A DNA stretch of 64,000 nt from Halobaculum marinum (GCF_029338555.1 NZ_CP119989.1:2728001-2792000), one strand, 5' to 3'; shown: positions 42,366-51,578, counted from the first letter of the stretch. Notes: generated by a model not told the origin, from the sequence alone. Program-made: numbers and translations.

Positions 42366-44036
42366 ATGAGTACACAGCCGCCGACGGAACGACACGACAC
42401 CGAGGACCAGCCAGACCACGCGACCGACCTCGCGAGCCTGCTCGGCGACCGGGCCGTTGGCCGCGAGGAGCACCTGAACGCGCCAGGCTTCGTCGTCCGC
42501 CCCGACGCCGTGCAGGACGTGCTCTCCACGCTGAAGACCGAGGCGGGCTACGATCACCTCTCGTGCGTCACGGCACAGGAGTACGAGGGGCGCTACGAGT
42601 CCATCTACCACCTGAAGACGTACGACGACCCCACCGACGAGGTGAGCGTCGTCGTCCCCGCCGACACGGACGACCCGGTCAGCGAATCGGGCGCACCCGT
42701 GTTCAGCACCGCCAATTGGCACGAGCGCGAGGCGTACGACCTGGTCGGCATCGAGTACGACGACCACCCGGACCTGCGCCGCATCCTCTTGCCCGAGACG
42801 TGGCAGGGCCACCCGCTCTCGCTCGACTACGAGCAGGACCGTCCGCAGGTGGTCACGCTTCGTGAGAACGCCAATCCGTTGGAACCGGACACCCGTGACG
42901 AGCAGGGCACGGACACGATGATGCTCAACATTGGCCCCCACCACCCGGCGACGCACGGTGTGATGCATCTGGAGGCGACGCTGGACGGCGAGCAGGTGGC
43001 GGACGTCGACCCCGACATCGGCTACATCCACCGCTGCGAGGAGCAGATGTGCCAGAGCGGCACCTACCGTCACCAGATCATGCCGTATCCCGACCGCTGG
43101 GACTGGGGTGGCGGCGGCATCCTGAACGAGTGGGCGTACGCCCGCGTCGCCGAGACGCTGGCCGACATCGACGTGCCCGAGTACGCGCAAGTCCTCCGGA
43201 CGATGAGTGCGGAGCTGTCGCGAATCCTCTCGCACCTGCTGGCGGTCGGCGCGTACGCGCTCGACGTCGCCGGCGACTTCACCGCGACGTTCATGTACGC
43301 CATCACCGAGCGCGAGACGGTCCAGAACCTCTTGGAGGACCTCACGGGCCAGCGGCTGATGTTCAACTACTTCCGCCTCGGCGGCGTCGCGTGGGACCTC
43401 CCGGAGCCCCGCGAGGAGTTCTTCGAGAAGACTCGCGACTTCCTCGACGACTTCCCGCGTCGGCTCGCGGAGTTCCACGACCTGCTCACGGGCAACGAAA
43501 TCATCCAACTGCGGACGGTCGACACCGGCGTGCTGCCACCTGAGGTCGCGAAAGACTACGGGTGCACTGGGCCGGTCGCCCGCGGCTCCGGTGTCGACTA
43601 CGACCTGCGCCGCGACGACCCGTACGGCTACTACGACGACCTCGACTGGAGCGTCGTCACCGAGTCGGAGGGCGACAACTTCGCACGACTACAGGTCCGC
43701 CTCCGGGAGATGGAGCAGTCCGCCCGGATCATCGAGCAGTGCATCGGCCTGTTGGAGGAGTGGCCCGCGGACGACCGTACGGTGCAGTCGAACGTCCCGC
43801 GGACGATCAAACCCGACGACGACACTGAGGTGTACACCGCCGTCGAGGCTGCGAAGGGCGAACTCGGCATCTACGTCCGCGCGGACGGCACCGACACGCC
43901 GGCGCGGTTCAAGATCCGCGGCCCGTCGTTCTCGAACCTGCAGGCGCTCCCGGAGATGGCCGAGGGCGAGTACGTGCCCGACCTCATCGCCACGCTCGGG
44001 AGTCTCGATACGATCATGGGCGAGGTCGACCGGTAG
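42366..44036 (+). CDS. NuoCD-like fusion subunit of complex I, stand-alone copy
   Basis: A 556-residue fusion of NADH-quinone oxidoreductase subunits C and D. The NuoC part (about 20-165) ends in ANWHEREAYDLVGIEYDDHPDLRRIL. The NuoD part begins NIGPHHPATHGVMH (about 187) and contains GYIHRCEEQMCQSGTYRHQIMPYPDRWDWGGGG and GPVARGSGVDYDLRRD. Haloarchaeal complex I usually has this fusion inside a nuoA-N operon, but no other nuo gene is in the window. WDWGGGG at the position of a usually Tyr/Ser-containing segment suggests a divergent paralogue. It could substitute in complex I or serve another quinone-linked enzyme. Confidence 0.9.
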   Translation: MSTQPPTERHDTEDQPDHATDLASLLGDRAVGREEHLNAPGFVVRPDAVQDVLSTLKTEAGYDHLSCVTAQEYEGRYESIYHLKTYDDPTDEVSVVVPADTDDPVSESGAPVFSTANWHEREAYDLVGIEYDDHPDLRRILLPETWQGHPLSLDYEQDRPQVVTLRENANPLEPDTRDEQGTDTMMLNIGPHHPATHGVMHLEATLDGEQVADVDPDIGYIHRCEEQMCQSGTYRHQIMPYPDRWDWGGGGILNEWAYARVAETLADIDVPEYAQVLRTMSAELSRILSHLLAVGAYALDVAGDFTATFMYAITERETVQNLLEDLTGQRLMFNYFRLGGVAWDLPEPREEFFEKTRDFLDDFPRRLAEFHDLLTGNEIIQLRTVDTGVLPPEVAKDYGCTGPVARGSGVDYDLRRDDPYGYYDDLDWSVVTESEGDNFARLQVRLREMEQSARIIEQCIGLLEEWPADDRTVQSNVPRTIKPDDDTEVYTAVEAAKGELGIYVRADGTDTPARFKIRGPSFSNLQALPEMAEGEYVPDLIATLGSLDTIMGEVDR

Positions 44037-44126
44037 GCGGGTCGGGAACCGAACGGCGGTGGAAACCGCCGGCGCGTCGTCTCCCGTTCCCGAAGGGTCA
44101 TGCGGCGGGCGACCCAGGTTCCGCCG

Positions 44127-45137
44127 ATGTCCGACAACCGCCGCTTCCACCTGGCACAGCGACCCGAGGGCGTCCCCGACGAGGAGACGTTCGACCTCCG
44201 CGACGTCGACCGTCCCGAACCGGGCCCGGGCGAGGCGCTCGTCCGGACGCTGTACCTCTCGGTCGACCCGTACATGCGCGACCGAATGCGCGCCGGCGAG
44301 TCGTACGCCGAGCCGTGGGAGGTCGGCGACCCGCTCATGGGCGGCGTCGTCGCCGAGGTCGTCGAATCCAACGGTGCCGGGGTCGAGCCCGGCCAGACCG
44401 TCGTCGCGGAACTCCCGTGGGCCGAGTACGCGACCGCCGACGGGAGCGACCTCACGTCCGTCGACACCGGTGGACTCCCCGTCTCCACCGCACTCGGCGT
44501 GCTCGGGATGCCCGGTCGCACGGCGTACTTCGGCACCCGCGAGGTCGCCGAACCCCGCGCCGACGACTGGATGGTCGTCTCCGGCGCCGCGGGCGCCGTC
44601 GGCTCCGTCGTCGGGCAACTCGGCGAGTTGCAGGGTGCCAACGTCGTCGGCATCGCCGGCTCCGACGAGAAGTGCGACTGGCTCACCGAGGATCTGGGCT
44701 TCACCGCGGCGATCAACTACAAGGAAGCGGACGTGGGTGCCCGTCTCGACGAGGTCGCCGACGGCGTCGACGTGTACTTCGACAACGTCGGCGGCCCCGT
44801 CACGGACGCCGTCTGGGGCCGGCTGAACGTCGACGCCCGCGTCGCCGTCTGCGGCCAGATCGCGCTGTACAACGACGAGGAACTGCCGATGGGGCCCCGG
44901 AAGCTCGGGACGCTCATCCAGACGCGCGCCACCGTGCAGGGACTGCTCGTGGGCGACTTCGCGCCGCGGTTCGCCGAAGCGACCCAGCACCTCGGGGGTC
45001 TCGTCGCCAGCGGCGACCTCCAGTACCGCGAGACGGTCACCGAGGGGCTGGAGCACGCGCCGGAGGCGTTCCTCGGGCTGTTCGAGGGTGACAACATCGG
45101 GAAGCAGGTCGTGCAGGTCGCCGAGCCGAGCGAGTAG
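44127..45137 (+). CDS. NADP-dependent medium-chain oxidoreductase (CurA/leukotriene B4 dehydrogenase-like)
   Basis: A 336-residue zinc-independent MDR-family reductase. The N-terminal domain begins RRFHLAQRPEGVPDEETFDL and contains LYLSVDPYMRDRMRAGESY. The Rossmann motif is VVSGAAGAVGSVVGQL (about residues 152-167), and VDVYFDNVGGPVTDAV is the conserved active-site stretch of 2-alkenal/15-oxoprostaglandin reductases. It probably reduces alpha,beta-unsaturated carbonyls with NADPH. The start at 44127 (MSDNRRFHL) is preferred over the ATG nine codons earlier. It lies 90 bp after nuoCD. Confidence 0.9.
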   Translation: MSDNRRFHLAQRPEGVPDEETFDLRDVDRPEPGPGEALVRTLYLSVDPYMRDRMRAGESYAEPWEVGDPLMGGVVAEVVESNGAGVEPGQTVVAELPWAEYATADGSDLTSVDTGGLPVSTALGVLGMPGRTAYFGTREVAEPRADDWMVVSGAAGAVGSVVGQLGELQGANVVGIAGSDEKCDWLTEDLGFTAAINYKEADVGARLDEVADGVDVYFDNVGGPVTDAVWGRLNVDARVAVCGQIALYNDEELPMGPRKLGTLIQTRATVQGLLVGDFAPRFAEATQHLGGLVASGDLQYRETVTEGLEHAPEAFLGLFEGDNIGKQVVQVAEPSE

Positions 45138-45200
45138 TCGCGTACGGCTCGCGCGTCGCTCCCGCAGAGATTTTCTCCTCTTGGGTGACAGTTGCGGGCG

Positions 45201-45377
45201 ATGGTCTCCCGCGAGAACAGCGTCATCCTCGTCTGCATCGTGGTCGCGGTCGTCCTGCTGTTCGCGATCACAGAGTTCGCCACCCCGCCGGTGTGGGTCG
45301 GCGGGGCGGTCCTCATCGGCGTCGGCGTCCTCCTACCGCTGGCGATCAACGGCTATCTGGATCGGTCCGGCAAGTGA
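45201..45377 (+). CDS. Small two-helix membrane protein
   Basis: A 58-residue protein (MVSRENSVILVCIVVAVVLL) with two hydrophobic helices at about 7-25 and 31-50 and a short basic tail. An ATG three codons upstream (45192) is possible. It is convergent with the DoxX-like gene, 40 bp apart. A T-rich tract just upstream (45171-45176) may end the preceding transcript or act in its promoter. Function unknown. Confidence 0.7.
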   Translation: MVSRENSVILVCIVVAVVLLFAITEFATPPVWVGGAVLIGVGVLLPLAINGYLDRSGK

Positions 45378-45417
45378 GTCAGAAACGACTGTGCGAAACG
45401 GGACGCGGTTGTGGCCT

Positions 45418-45990
45418 CTAGCCGAGCACGTACGACAGCCAGGGGTTGTTCTTGACGAACTCCATGTTCTCGAGGTACGCGTCGAGGCCGAGGATCCGGC
45501 CCGCGCCGAACGCGCCGAGGCCGAACAGCAGCGCGGCGTACACGAGGTGGTCGTCGACGACCCAGCCGTGGGCCACCGGCAGGCCCGCCAGCAGGCCGCC
45601 CGTCAGCGACGCCGCCCAGTAGAACAGCATCATCACGGCGCCCCAGAAGGCGCTCCAGCGGACGAACGCCCCGAGGATCAGCGCGAGGCCGGTGAGCGTC
45701 AGTCCCCACATGTTGAGCATGTCGATGAGCGGGCTGCCCGCCATCGCCGCGAACACGTCTGTGAACGGGTTGCCCGGCGGGATGGCGTTCGCGAGGAAGC
45801 CCGCCGCGGTCCAGTCGTTGGAGGGGTCGCTGTCGAGGTACGTCACGAGTTTCGTCACGCCGCCCTGGAACAGCGTCCACCCCATCACGATCCGGAGGAT
45901 GAACAGCGAGTAGCCGACCCACGTCTCGGAGTAGCCGAACTCCACGTCTCGTCCAAACAGTTCCGCGTTGAGTGTGTTTCGTGTGGCCAT
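45418..45990 (-). CDS. DoxX/DoxD family membrane protein
   Basis: A 190-residue protein with about four membrane helices. Family phrases are LFILRIVMGWTLFQGGVTKLVTYL in the first helix and GLALILGAFVRWSAFWGAVMMLFYWAA in the middle. DoxX-like proteins include subunits of a thiosulfate:quinone oxidoreductase and others of unknown role. A minus-strand TACAATATTTG box centred 25 bp upstream supports leaderless initiation at 45990. Confidence 0.88.
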   Translation of the reverse strand: MATRNTLNAELFGRDVEFGYSETWVGYSLFILRIVMGWTLFQGGVTKLVTYLDSDPSNDWTAAGFLANAIPPGNPFTDVFAAMAGSPLIDMLNMWGLTLTGLALILGAFVRWSAFWGAVMMLFYWAASLTGGLLAGLPVAHGWVVDDHLVYAALLFGLGAFGAGRILGLDAYLENMEFVKNNPWLSYVLG

Positions 45991-46010
45991 GTCGATGACA
46001 AGGAGAACAC

Positions 46011-46021
46011 AAATATTGTAT
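46011..46021 (-). promoter_or_regulatory. TATA-like box of the DoxX-like gene
   Basis: On the minus strand this reads ACAAATACAATATTT-like AT-rich sequence with TACAATATTT, centred 25 bp before ATG 45990, with a BRE-like GGTTCAAA just upstream. Confidence 0.5.
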
Positions 46022-46115
46022 TTGAACCTATTGGCCGAAACTCACGCCCGAAGAACCACCGTCGAATTCATCCTCCGGTGGACGAACGCCGACCGTCGCG
46101 GCGGCGAGTCGCCGC

Positions 46116-46784
46116 TCAGTCGAACCGAACGCCCAGGTCGTGGAGGTCGTCGTTGTTGGTCGCGACGTTGATCAACAGCGGCGTCAGCGACTCCACCTCC
46201 GCGGCGTTCGCGAGGCCCCCCGCCGACAGCGCACGCAGTCCCGCAATCTCTTCGGCCAGTCGCGAGACGGTCGCCGCGGCGGCGTCGTCGTCCGCGACGA
46301 CGAGCGTGTCGATGCCCAGATCCTGGTCGAGGTCGGCGAGACGCCCCGCCGCGAGGTTGTGGAACGCGCCGACGACGGGCACCGCCTCGGGCACCGCGTC
46401 GCGCACGAGCGCCGTCACGCTCCCAGCCCCCGGCGGGTTGTAGTGGAAGCCTTCCTCGTCGCGCTTCATCCCGGCGGCGGGTGTGACGACCACATCGTCG
46501 TCGTCGAGCGTGTCCGCGACCGCCGCGACTGTGTCGGCGACGTGGTACGGTGGGACTGCGAGCACGACCACGTCGGCGCGGTCCGAGGCCATCGCGTTGT
46601 CGAACCCCTTGATCGTCGCGTCGCCGCCGGCGGCGGCGACCGTCTCGGTGTAGTCGTCGGCGGCCGCCCGTGCCTTCTCCGGGTCGCGCGATCCGACGAG
46701 CAGTTCGTGGTCCGTGTCGCGGCCCCAGCGCACGGCGAGTCCTTCGCCGATGTCACCGGTGCCGCCGAGTAGCGCGATTCGCAT
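46116..46784 (-). CDS. npdG: NADPH-dependent F420 reductase
   Basis: A 222-residue F420H2:NADP oxidoreductase that exchanges hydride between coenzyme F420 and NADP. The NADP-binding GGTGDIGEGLAVRW is at the N-terminus, with LVGSRDPEKA after the second strand, where Ser and Arg select NADP. F420 contacts are expected in VPVVGAFHNLAAG and NAAEVESLTPLLINV. It is the last gene of a same-strand group that includes a small membrane protein and a HAD hydrolase. Confidence 0.94.
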   Translation of the reverse strand: MRIALLGGTGDIGEGLAVRWGRDTDHELLVGSRDPEKARAAADDYTETVAAAGGDATIKGFDNAMASDRADVVVLAVPPYHVADTVAAVADTLDDDDVVVTPAAGMKRDEEGFHYNPPGAGSVTALVRDAVPEAVPVVGAFHNLAAGRLADLDQDLGIDTLVVADDDAAAATVSRLAEEIAGLRALSAGGLANAAEVESLTPLLINVATNNDDLHDLGVRFD

Positions 46785-46855
46785 GGAGGCGAGTCCGGGC
46801 GGGCCGGCGGTAAGCGTTGCGTGACCGGCCGACTATGCCGTCGTCGGACCCGGTG

Positions 46856-47101
46856 TCAGACCGATTCGGTCTCCCCCGCCGTCCCACGCACGTACACGAA
46901 CCAGTACGCCAGCACCGGTGAGGTCAGCAGCATCGGGCCGACCGTGATCAGCAGCGTCAGGCGGTCCGGGGGGACGAACTGGGTCGCCAACGCGAGCGCC
47001 AACAGGTCCAACATCGCGACGAAGGTGAGGAACTGCACCACGCGGGCGACTTTCGTCCGGCGGTCGTTGCCGGCGCCGTCGCCCACTCCCGCGTCACTCA
47101 T
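46856..47101 (-). CDS. Small membrane protein
   Basis: An 81-residue protein with two helices (about 20-40 and 46-68: VVQFLTFVAMLDLLALALATQFV and LLITVGPMLLTSPVLAYWFVYV) and a soluble Gly/Asp-rich N-terminus. It starts 4 bp after the HAD gene stop and precedes npdG by 71 bp, so it probably shares their transcript. Function unknown. Confidence 0.72.
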   Translation of the reverse strand: MSDAGVGDGAGNDRRTKVARVVQFLTFVAMLDLLALALATQFVPPDRLTLLITVGPMLLTSPVLAYWFVYVRGTAGETESV

Positions 47102-47105
47102 CTGC

Positions 47106-47972
47106 TCACTCCAGCAGGTCCGGCAGGTCGTTCACGCTGTCGACGACCGCGCTCGCGCCGGCGTCGGCGTACTTCGCGCGGCCCTCGTCCCCGGTGAGGC
47201 CGCCGGTGAGCACGCCGACGCCGTAGTACGCCGTCTCCTCGTCCGCGGCGTCGGCGTTGACCGCGGTGCGCACGTCGTCGAGCGTGTCGCCGACGAACGC
47301 GACCGTGTCGGCGTAGGTGCGCTCGGCCAGCGTCACGAGCGCGTCCGGGTGGGGCTTCCCGTGGTCCCAGTCGTCCATCGTGAACCGGCGGTCGTCGGCC
47401 ACGTCGAGGCCGACCCGGTCGAGCGCGATGTCGGCCTCCGCCGACGGGCGGCCCGTGAGGACGCACACCGGGTAGCGGTCGGTCAGCGCGTCGACCGTCG
47501 CCTCCGTCAGGATCACCGGTTCGTCGTGGATGAAGCCCGGCGCCTCGAACGGCGGGTCGCCGCCCTCGATGTCGCGGAACAGGTCGCTCCCGAGGTACAG
47601 CGCCTGGAACGTCTCGCGCAGTGCGTCGGGGTCCCACACGGCTTCGACCTCGTCGGCCGTCTCGTCGCCGAGTGCGTCGCGGACGGTGGCGCGAGCGCCG
47701 TCGAGGCCGGTCCCGTTGGCGGCGATGGCGTCGGTGAACGTCGCCACGTCGGCGTCGAGGCCACGCTCGCGGGCGAGGACGTACAGCGCGACCGCGTCCG
47801 ACAACTCCCAGTCGTTGTTGAACCCCCCGGCGTCTTTGAACGCCTGGAGGTCGTCGCGCTCGAGCGTGGCGCCGTGGCGGCGCTCGACGCACTCGACGAC
47901 GGCGCGGCGGTAGGAGTCCGCCACGTCGACGAGCACGCCGTCCACGTCCAGCACGACCGTATCGACTCGCAT
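47106..47972 (-). CDS. HAD superfamily hydrolase (TIGR01548-like)
   Basis: A 288-residue HAD-type phosphatase. Motif I is [10 protein letters not shown] with the catalytic Asp pair at 9 and 11, motif [17 protein letters not shown], motif III around KPHPDAL and motif [14 protein letters not shown]. The large cap (about 15-150, with [17 protein letters not shown]) matches the TIGR01548 subfamily. That subfamily is often linked to histidine genes in bacteria, but the substrate is unproven. It follows the UPF0146 gene on the same strand. Confidence 0.9.
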   Translation of the reverse strand: MRVDTVVLDVDGVLVDVADSYRRAVVECVERRHGATLERDDLQAFKDAGGFNNDWELSDAVALYVLARERGLDADVATFTDAIAANGTGLDGARATVRDALGDETADEVEAVWDPDALRETFQALYLGSDLFRDIEGGDPPFEAPGFIHDEPVILTEATVDALTDRYPVCVLTGRPSAEADIALDRVGLDVADDRRFTMDDWDHGKPHPDALVTLAERTYADTVAFVGDTLDDVRTAVNADAADEETAYYGVGVLTGGLTGDEGRAKYADAGASAVVDSVNDLPDLLE

Positions 47973-48064
47973 GGGAGAGGAGGGGCGCGGACGGCGTATG
48001 GGCGTTGCGACTCCGAGTGGGGACAGTCACGGCGAGAGTCGCGCTCGCCGGGGTCGCATCGGCC

Positions 48065-48490
48065 TCACTCGTCGAGCACGCCGCGGGGGTCGCGGGCGAC
48101 GTACAGCGTGTCGCCGCCGTCGAGCGCGAGCGGGGTCGCGTCGACGGCGGGTGGGTCACCGCCGAGCGTCGTGAAACAACAGGCGGCGTCGACGCGCCGC
48201 GCGACGGCGACGAGCGGACGGTGGAGTTCCGGCGGGGAGTTCAACGCGTACACGCAGTCGACGCGGTACGCGTCGCCGGGGTCGTCGCGGGCCGCCGCCG
48301 CGACCACGTCGTCGCGGACGAACTGGACCGCCGCGGGAACGTCGCGGGCGACCACGTCCGTCGCGGTCACCGTCGCACCGTCGTCCGCGAGGCGTCCGGC
48401 GACCTCGTGGCGACCGCCGATCCCGACCTCACACAGCCGTCCGAATCCGACGAGTTTTCGAGTGATGGCGTCGCGGCGGGCGTCAGACAC
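48065..48490 (-). CDS. UPF0146 family protein
   Basis: A 141-residue archaeal protein with a small Rossmann-like, methyltransferase-related fold: LCEVGIGGRHEVAGRLADDGATVTATDVV resembles a SAM-binding motif. VDCVYALNSPPELHRPLVAVARRV is the family-typical middle. No activity is known. It is the first gene of the leftward group running through HAD and npdG. It is divergent from amzA, with only 40 bp between starts. Confidence 0.87.
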   Translation of the reverse strand: MSDARRDAITRKLVGFGRLCEVGIGGRHEVAGRLADDGATVTATDVVARDVPAAVQFVRDDVVAAAARDDPGDAYRVDCVYALNSPPELHRPLVAVARRVDAACCFTTLGGDPPAVDATPLALDGGDTLYVARDPRGVLDE

Positions 48491-48530
48491 GGGCGGTCAA
48501 CTTATGGTTGCACCCGTCATAAACACGTCC

Positions 48531-49052
48531 ATGCTTGTCGACATCGTGCCCATCGGGGACGTCTCCGCGCAGGTGAAGCGGGAGGCGTCTGCCGGGCTTC
48601 GGTCGGTGTACGACTGCGACGTGACGGTCCACGACGAGCAGTCGATCCCCGAGGGCGCGTACGACCGCAGCCGTAACCAATACCGGGCCGAGCAGTTCAT
48701 CGAGTTGGTCTCCCGGGTCGGCAGCGGCGAGAAGAACATCGGTATCACCCCGCAGGACCTGTACTACCGGCGGCGCAACTACGTGTTCGGCCTCGCGTAC
48801 CTCAACGGCAACGGCTCGGTCGTCTCGACGTACCGCCTCCAGACGTCCTCCGACGGCGGCGTCTCCACCAAGCCCTCCACCGAGGTGTTCGCCGACCGTG
48901 TCCGCAAGGAAATCGTCCACGAGATCGGACACACCCTCGGCCTCGAACACTGCGACAACAGCAAGTGCGTCATGTCGTTCTCCCCGACCGTCCGCGAGGT
49001 GGACGTGAAGGAGGAGCACCTCTGCGGCACCTGCTCCCGCGAACACCTGTAG
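48531..49052 (+). CDS. amzA: Archaemetzincin
   Basis: A 173-residue zinc metalloprotease of the metzincin clan. The zinc site HEIGHTLGLEHC spans 130-141. A structural zinc is bound by four cysteines, in the archaemetzincin pattern C-x4-C and CxxC (Cys141, Cys146, Cys165, Cys168). The Met-turn VMSFS at 147-151 follows. It probably acts as an aminopeptidase in the cytosol. The start at 48531 (MLVDIVPIG) is the family start, although an open frame extends far upstream in non-coding DNA. Confidence 0.96.
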   Translation: MLVDIVPIGDVSAQVKREASAGLRSVYDCDVTVHDEQSIPEGAYDRSRNQYRAEQFIELVSRVGSGEKNIGITPQDLYYRRRNYVFGLAYLNGNGSVVSTYRLQTSSDGGVSTKPSTEVFADRVRKEIVHEIGHTLGLEHCDNSKCVMSFSPTVREVDVKEEHLCGTCSREHL

Positions 49053-49138
49053 CTGCGACCCTTCACTTCTCTCGTCTCCCCCGTTCTCGTTCGGCGCGCT
49101 CGTCACACCCATTCCAGTCCCGCCAGTCCGGCGAACAG

Positions 49139-49147
49139 GTATATGAC
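49139..49147 (+). promoter_or_regulatory. TATA-like box of the ferritin-like gene
   Basis: GGTATATGA, centred about 30 bp before ATG 49173. It argues for 49173 over the in-frame ATG at 49143. Confidence 0.5.
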
Positions 49148-49172
49148 TCCGGGAAGACAACATCGAGTCGTC

Positions 49173-49625
49173 ATGTCCGAGGAAGTCATCGACCTGCTCC
49201 GCAAGGCGTACGCCGACGAGATGGAGACCGTGATGAACTACCAGACGAACGCCATCGTCCTCGACGGCGTCCGCGCCGAAGAGATCAAAGAGAGCCTCCA
49301 GACCGACATCCAAGAGGAGTTGACCCACGCCGAGCAGCTCGGGAACCGCCTGAAACAGCTCGACGCGCGACCGCCGGGCTCCGAAGAGTTCACCGCGAGC
49401 CAGCACTCGCTGCAGCCGCCGGAGGACTCGACGGACGTGCTGTCGGTGATCGAGGGGGTCATCGACGCCGAGGAGGACGCCATCTCGACGTACCGCGCGG
49501 TCATCAACGCAGCCGAGGAGGCCGACGACCCCGTGACGGAGGATCTGGCGGTGACGATCCTCGCCGACGAGGAGGCCCACCGCACAGAGTTCAAGGGGTA
49601 CCGCAAGGAGTACAAGCGCGACTAA
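49173..49625 (+). CDS. Ferritin-like domain protein
   Basis: A 150-residue four-helix-bundle protein. Diiron-type ligands are visible in order: Glu in DEMETVMNYQ, ExxH in EELTHAEQL, Glu in DAEEDAISTYR and ExxH in ADEEAHRTEF. It resembles bacterioferritin-like or rubrerythrin-like proteins of haloarchaea, and could bind iron or protect from peroxide. The start at 49173 (MSEEVIDLL) is supported by a TATA box 30 bp upstream. Confidence 0.87.
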   Translation: MSEEVIDLLRKAYADEMETVMNYQTNAIVLDGVRAEEIKESLQTDIQEELTHAEQLGNRLKQLDARPPGSEEFTASQHSLQPPEDSTDVLSVIEGVIDAEEDAISTYRAVINAAEEADDPVTEDLAVTILADEEAHRTEFKGYRKEYKRD

Positions 49626-49747
49626 CTCCCGTTCGACGTCGGCGACGCTGGTCGAACCGAACTCGGGCGCACCGAGTACGCAGGAGAACTGCGGTGTCGT
49701 GCGGTGCGGTGTGGTGAAGTGACGCGAGACGAGCGTGGTCGGGCGAG

Positions 49748-51577
49748 CTACCCGGTGTAGTAGTACTCGCCGTCGCTCTTCTGTTGCCGGTCCAACTGCG
49801 AGCCGGGCTTGTTGATGCGCGGGCGCCCCGTCCGCTCGTCGCGGCGGAACGTGATGTCCAGATCGCCGAGGAAGTCGTTCATCCCGGCGCGCATCTGCTG
49901 GGGCTGGGTCGCGCGGCCCTCGACGGCGGGCTCGCCGTCGAACACCATCAGGCGGTCGGCCAGCAGGTCGATCATGTAGATGTCGTGGTCGATGACCATC
50001 ACCGTCGCGTCGTGGTTCTCGGCGTAGCGGCGGATGGCGGTCGTCGCCTGCACGCGCTGTTCCACGTCGAGGTGGGCCGACGGCTCGTCGAGCAGGTAGA
50101 GGTCGGCGTCCTTCGAGAGACACGCCGCGATGGCGACGCGCTGGCGCTCACCGCCGGAGAGGTCGGTGAGGTTCTGCTCCATGATCCGGTTGAGCTGGAG
50201 CGGTCGCGCGACTTCGGTGTCCCAGTAGGAGGAGCCGAAGTCGTCGGTGATCGACGAGAGGAACGCGTCGACGCGCATCGGCTGGTCGATTTCGATGTAC
50301 TGCGGCTTGTACGCGATGTCCAGCTTCACGTCCAGTTCGCCCTCGTCGGGCTCCAACTGGCCGGCGAACAGCTTCGCCATCGTCGACTTCCCGATCCCGT
50401 TGGGACCGACGATGCCGAGCACCTCCGACTCGTGGACGGCGCCGCCCTCGACCTGGAGGGAGAACTCCCCGTCGCCGTACGACTTCGTGAGGTCGGGGTA
50501 CTCGAACAGCACCTGCGAGCGCGTCGCCTCCCGCGGCGCGTGCTCGTCGAAGGTGATCGAGTTGGGGCGGATCCGCATGTTCTCGTTGTTGAGGTACCCC
50601 TTCAGGTACTCGTTGATGCCGTTGCGGGTGGACTTGGGGTCGGTGACGACACCGTACGCCCCCGGCTCACCGTAGGTGACGTGGAGCGTGTCCGCCAGCA
50701 GGTCGAGGATGGCGAGGTCGTGCTCGACGACCATCATCGAGCGCTCCTCGTCCTCGGCGAGTTCGCGGATGAGGCGCGCGGCGGTCATCCGCTGACCGAT
50801 GTCCAGATAGGGTGTGATCTCGTCGAGGAAGTAGAAGTCCGCGTCGCGCGCGAGCGTCGCCGCCAGCGCGACACGCTGGAGTTCCCCGCCGGAGATGGAG
50901 TCGATGTCCTGGTCCATCACCGGAGCGATGGAGAGGCGCTCGACGAGTTCGTCGAGCACACCGCGCTCGTCGGTGCGCTCCAGCAGCTCGCGGGTGTTGC
51001 CGTCGAACTGCTTGGGGATCTGGTCGACGTACTGCGGCTTGCGCGCAACCTCGACCTCGCCGTCGATGACGCGCTCGACGTAGTTCTGGAGTTCCGTCCC
51101 CTTGAAACGCTCCAGCACGGCGTCCCAGTTCGCTTCGTCGGCGTGGGCGCCGAGGTTCGGCGTCAACTCCCCCGAGAGCATCTTCACCGCCGTCGACTTC
51201 CCGATCCCGTTGGGACCGAGGATGCCCGTCACGTTGCCGGGTTCCGGCACCGGCAGGCCGTACAGCGCGAACGCGTTGTCGCCGTAGCGGTGGACGGGCG
51301 CGTTCTCCAACTCCGAGGGGAGGTTGATGATCTCGATGGCGTCGAACGGGCACTTCTCGACGCAGATACCGCACGTCTCGCCGAGGCAGATCTCCTCGGA
51401 GATCCACACCTGGTCCGGGCCGCCGTCGTACGGTTCGTCCTCTTCGTAGTGGTCGCCGCGCTCGACGATGCAGTCCTTCCCGGTGCGATTCGGCGGGCAG
51501 AAGTTCGCACACTCGTAGTTACACCGGTCGGGCGAACACCGATCGAGGTCGACGACCGCGATGCTGTCGTCCGCCAT
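49748..51577 (-). CDS. ABCE1-type ribosome recycling ATPase (RNase L inhibitor homologue)
   Basis: A 609-residue ABCE1. It splits ribosomes after termination, and is essential in archaea and eukaryotes. Two 4Fe-4S clusters are encoded at the N-terminus (cysteines at about 14-36 and CLGETCGICVEKCP at 64-76). Two ABC domains follow: Walker A GPNGIGKST at 121-129 and again near 380, with signatures SISGGELQRV and LSGGERQRV, and Walker B FYFLDEITPYLD and LYLLDEPSAHLD. It is coupled to an upstream membrane protein gene: the stop of that gene and this ATG are separated by one base. Confidence 0.97.
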   Translation of the reverse strand: MADDSIAVVDLDRCSPDRCNYECANFCPPNRTGKDCIVERGDHYEEDEPYDGGPDQVWISEEICLGETCGICVEKCPFDAIEIINLPSELENAPVHRYGDNAFALYGLPVPEPGNVTGILGPNGIGKSTAVKMLSGELTPNLGAHADEANWDAVLERFKGTELQNYVERVIDGEVEVARKPQYVDQIPKQFDGNTRELLERTDERGVLDELVERLSIAPVMDQDIDSISGGELQRVALAATLARDADFYFLDEITPYLDIGQRMTAARLIRELAEDEERSMMVVEHDLAILDLLADTLHVTYGEPGAYGVVTDPKSTRNGINEYLKGYLNNENMRIRPNSITFDEHAPREATRSQVLFEYPDLTKSYGDGEFSLQVEGGAVHESEVLGIVGPNGIGKSTMAKLFAGQLEPDEGELDVKLDIAYKPQYIEIDQPMRVDAFLSSITDDFGSSYWDTEVARPLQLNRIMEQNLTDLSGGERQRVAIAACLSKDADLYLLDEPSAHLDVEQRVQATTAIRRYAENHDATVMVIDHDIYMIDLLADRLMVFDGEPAVEGRATQPQQMRAGMNDFLGDLDITFRRDERTGRPRINKPGSQLDRQQKSDGEYYYTG

Positions 51578-51578
51578 C

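Noticed and set aside
46821-48530. Long upstream extension of the archaemetzincin frame
   Set aside because: It runs across a membrane protein, the HAD gene and the UPF0146 gene on the other strand. The protein family begins at MLVDIVPIG.
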